Source: Deltaproteobacteria bacterium UBA6967
Lineage (GTDB): Bacteria > SAR324 > NAC60-12
Length of the DNA stretch: 15,296 nucleotides
Direction of reading: 5' to 3'
Assembly: GCA_002450295.1 (NCBI GenBank)
Contig: DJYX01000170.1
Coordinates: forward strand, 28,654-43,949
Part shown: positions 14,474 through 15,296 of the stretch, in pieces
Layout of the letters: each line of letters opens with the position of its first letter
How positions within the stretch are numbered: position 1 is the stretch's first letter
Made by a program: the position numbers and the translations under genes
The notes under the pieces: model-generated
The model's input: the letters and a program-made list of their open reading frames with translations, nothing else
The model's database searches: none
What the model was told of the DNA's origin: nothing

Positions 14474-15296
14474 TCAATGGTGCATCCAGTCAAAGAGACC
14501 TGAATATAGTCGTTGAATCCTCAGGAAACCCCAAGTCATCAGCACAGCTCCGACTGGAGCCAAACCCAGCAAATAGGGAATAGACTGCAGTTGGACAGAG
14601 CGTAACCCCCAAAACCAGCAGATCAATCCTAGAATCACTAGAAAGCCCCACCCACAAAGTTTTAACTCCCAGAGACGTGGCATCTCAGGTAACTTCTTGT
14701 TCCTACGGAAATAGGCCCTCTGTTGGGGAACCTTCAAAAAATCGAAATAGAGCCAATAAGCTATCAATGCCACAGGTCCAAAAATTCCCAGACTATCACT
14801 GATCCAATGATGAGCCGTCATGGAGCGGGCTACTGCCATGCCTACCGCCAGCACAATACAGCCAACTGCCCAAAAGATCGCTAGCTGTGGCTTACGGTAC
14901 TTGTAGTCTGTCAACCAAATTAGAGAGAGGAGCATCGGCACAAGGACAACCGCAGTATGTCCACTCGGGAAACTTCCCCTGTATATTCCCTCTGCGATGT
15001 AATGTGGTCCAAATTCATACCATTCACTAAATGGCCATTGCTTGTCCCAGACAAGATGTGGGCGAGCCCTACCAATGATCCATTTGAGGCAGTGAACAAA
15101 ACCCAATCCTCCTGCAAGGGTGGTGGTAATGATGAACCCCAAAAAGGGACGCCACTCCTGCAGGCGCTCTGTTGCGTTGGATTTCCAAGCTCTGAAGTAG
15201 AGTACGAAACTAGCTAGGACAAACAAAATGGCGGGATCGCTTCCTCCCGGCAAAGAGCCCTCAAAGAGGGTCCGGCCCATCCATTCTCCGAAAAGC
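14474..15296 (-). CDS. PAP2-family membrane phosphatase (5' end outside window)
   Basis: PAP2 enzymes are membrane phosphatases that act on lipid phosphates such as phosphatidic acid, undecaprenyl pyrophosphate or lipid A phosphates, with the active site facing the periplasm. All three motifs are present (numbering from the ATG at 15280): K66 to R73-P74 in KWIIGRARP, PSGH at 105-108, and R152 with H158 and D162 in ARSMTAHHWISD. Five or six hydrophobic segments surround them. The frame stays open upstream of that ATG to the window edge (LFGEWM before it), and the first residues look like the middle of the first periplasmic stretch, so the true start is probably beyond the window. The substrate cannot be told; lpxD nearby makes a lipid A or cell-envelope role possible only as inference. 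Confidence 0.88.
   Translation of the reverse strand, partial: LFGEWMGRTLFEGSLPGGSDPAILFVLASFVLYFRAWKSNATERLQEWRPFLGFIITTTLAGGLGFVHCLKWIIGRARPHLVWDKQWPFSEWYEFGPHYIAEGIYRGSFPSGHTAVVLVPMLLSLIWLTDYKYRKPQLAIFWAVGCIVLAVGMAVARSMTAHHWISDSLGIFGPVALIAYWLYFDFLKVPQQRAYFRRNKKLPEMPRLWELKLCGWGFLVILGLICWFWGLRSVQLQSIPYLLGLAPVGAVLMTWGFLRIQRLYSGLFDWMHH

Overview
This is a 15.3 kb piece of a Gram-negative bacterial chromosome. LpxD (lipid A synthesis) implies an outer membrane. The base composition looks moderately AT-rich, genes are tightly packed, TTG start codons are common, and there is no gene-free stretch longer than about 130 bases. No rRNA, tRNA, CRISPR array, insertion sequence or prophage gene was seen. 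The citramalate synthase is strikingly close to the Leptospira type. Together with a menaquinone/ubiquinone methyltransferase and an Mrp carrier, this suggests a deep-branching proteobacterial or delta-like lineage such as SAR324. That placement is an inference, not proven by the window.

Left part, plus strand (1-3482): the 3' end of an unrecognised coiled-coil gene is followed, after a 123-base spacer, by a complete molybdate importer operon, modA-modB-modC. It encodes a periplasmic binding protein, a permease and an ATPase with a C-terminal Mop/TOBE region.

Middle and right part, minus strand (14194 down to 3470): nine genes run in the same direction. In transcription order they are moeA, lpxD, an RDD membrane protein, cimA, a NadD-like/CinA (PncC) fusion, menG/ubiE, mrp, recN and an orphan iron/polyamine-type ABC ATPase. 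Several junctions overlap by 1-4 bases, so translational coupling is likely. A plausible promoter lies in front of cimA and may split the run in two. The last gene overlaps the end of modC tail to tail by 13 bases.

Right end (14207-15296): a small one-helix membrane protein diverges from moeA. It converges on a PAP2-type phosphatase gene that runs off the window, with a perfect 20-base AT-rich palindrome between them.

Functionally, modABC imports molybdate and MoeA inserts Mo into molybdopterin, although they are separate transcription units. The cimA-to-mrp stretch serves isoleucine synthesis, NAD salvage, quinone methylation and Fe-S cluster delivery. The most interesting item is the 451-residue protein that joins a NadD-like nucleotidylyltransferase to a CinA-type NMN deamidase. 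These are two consecutive steps of NAD recycling in one chain, and the nucleotide-binding motif is unusual. Nothing in the window looks like a wholly new multi-gene defence or mobile system.
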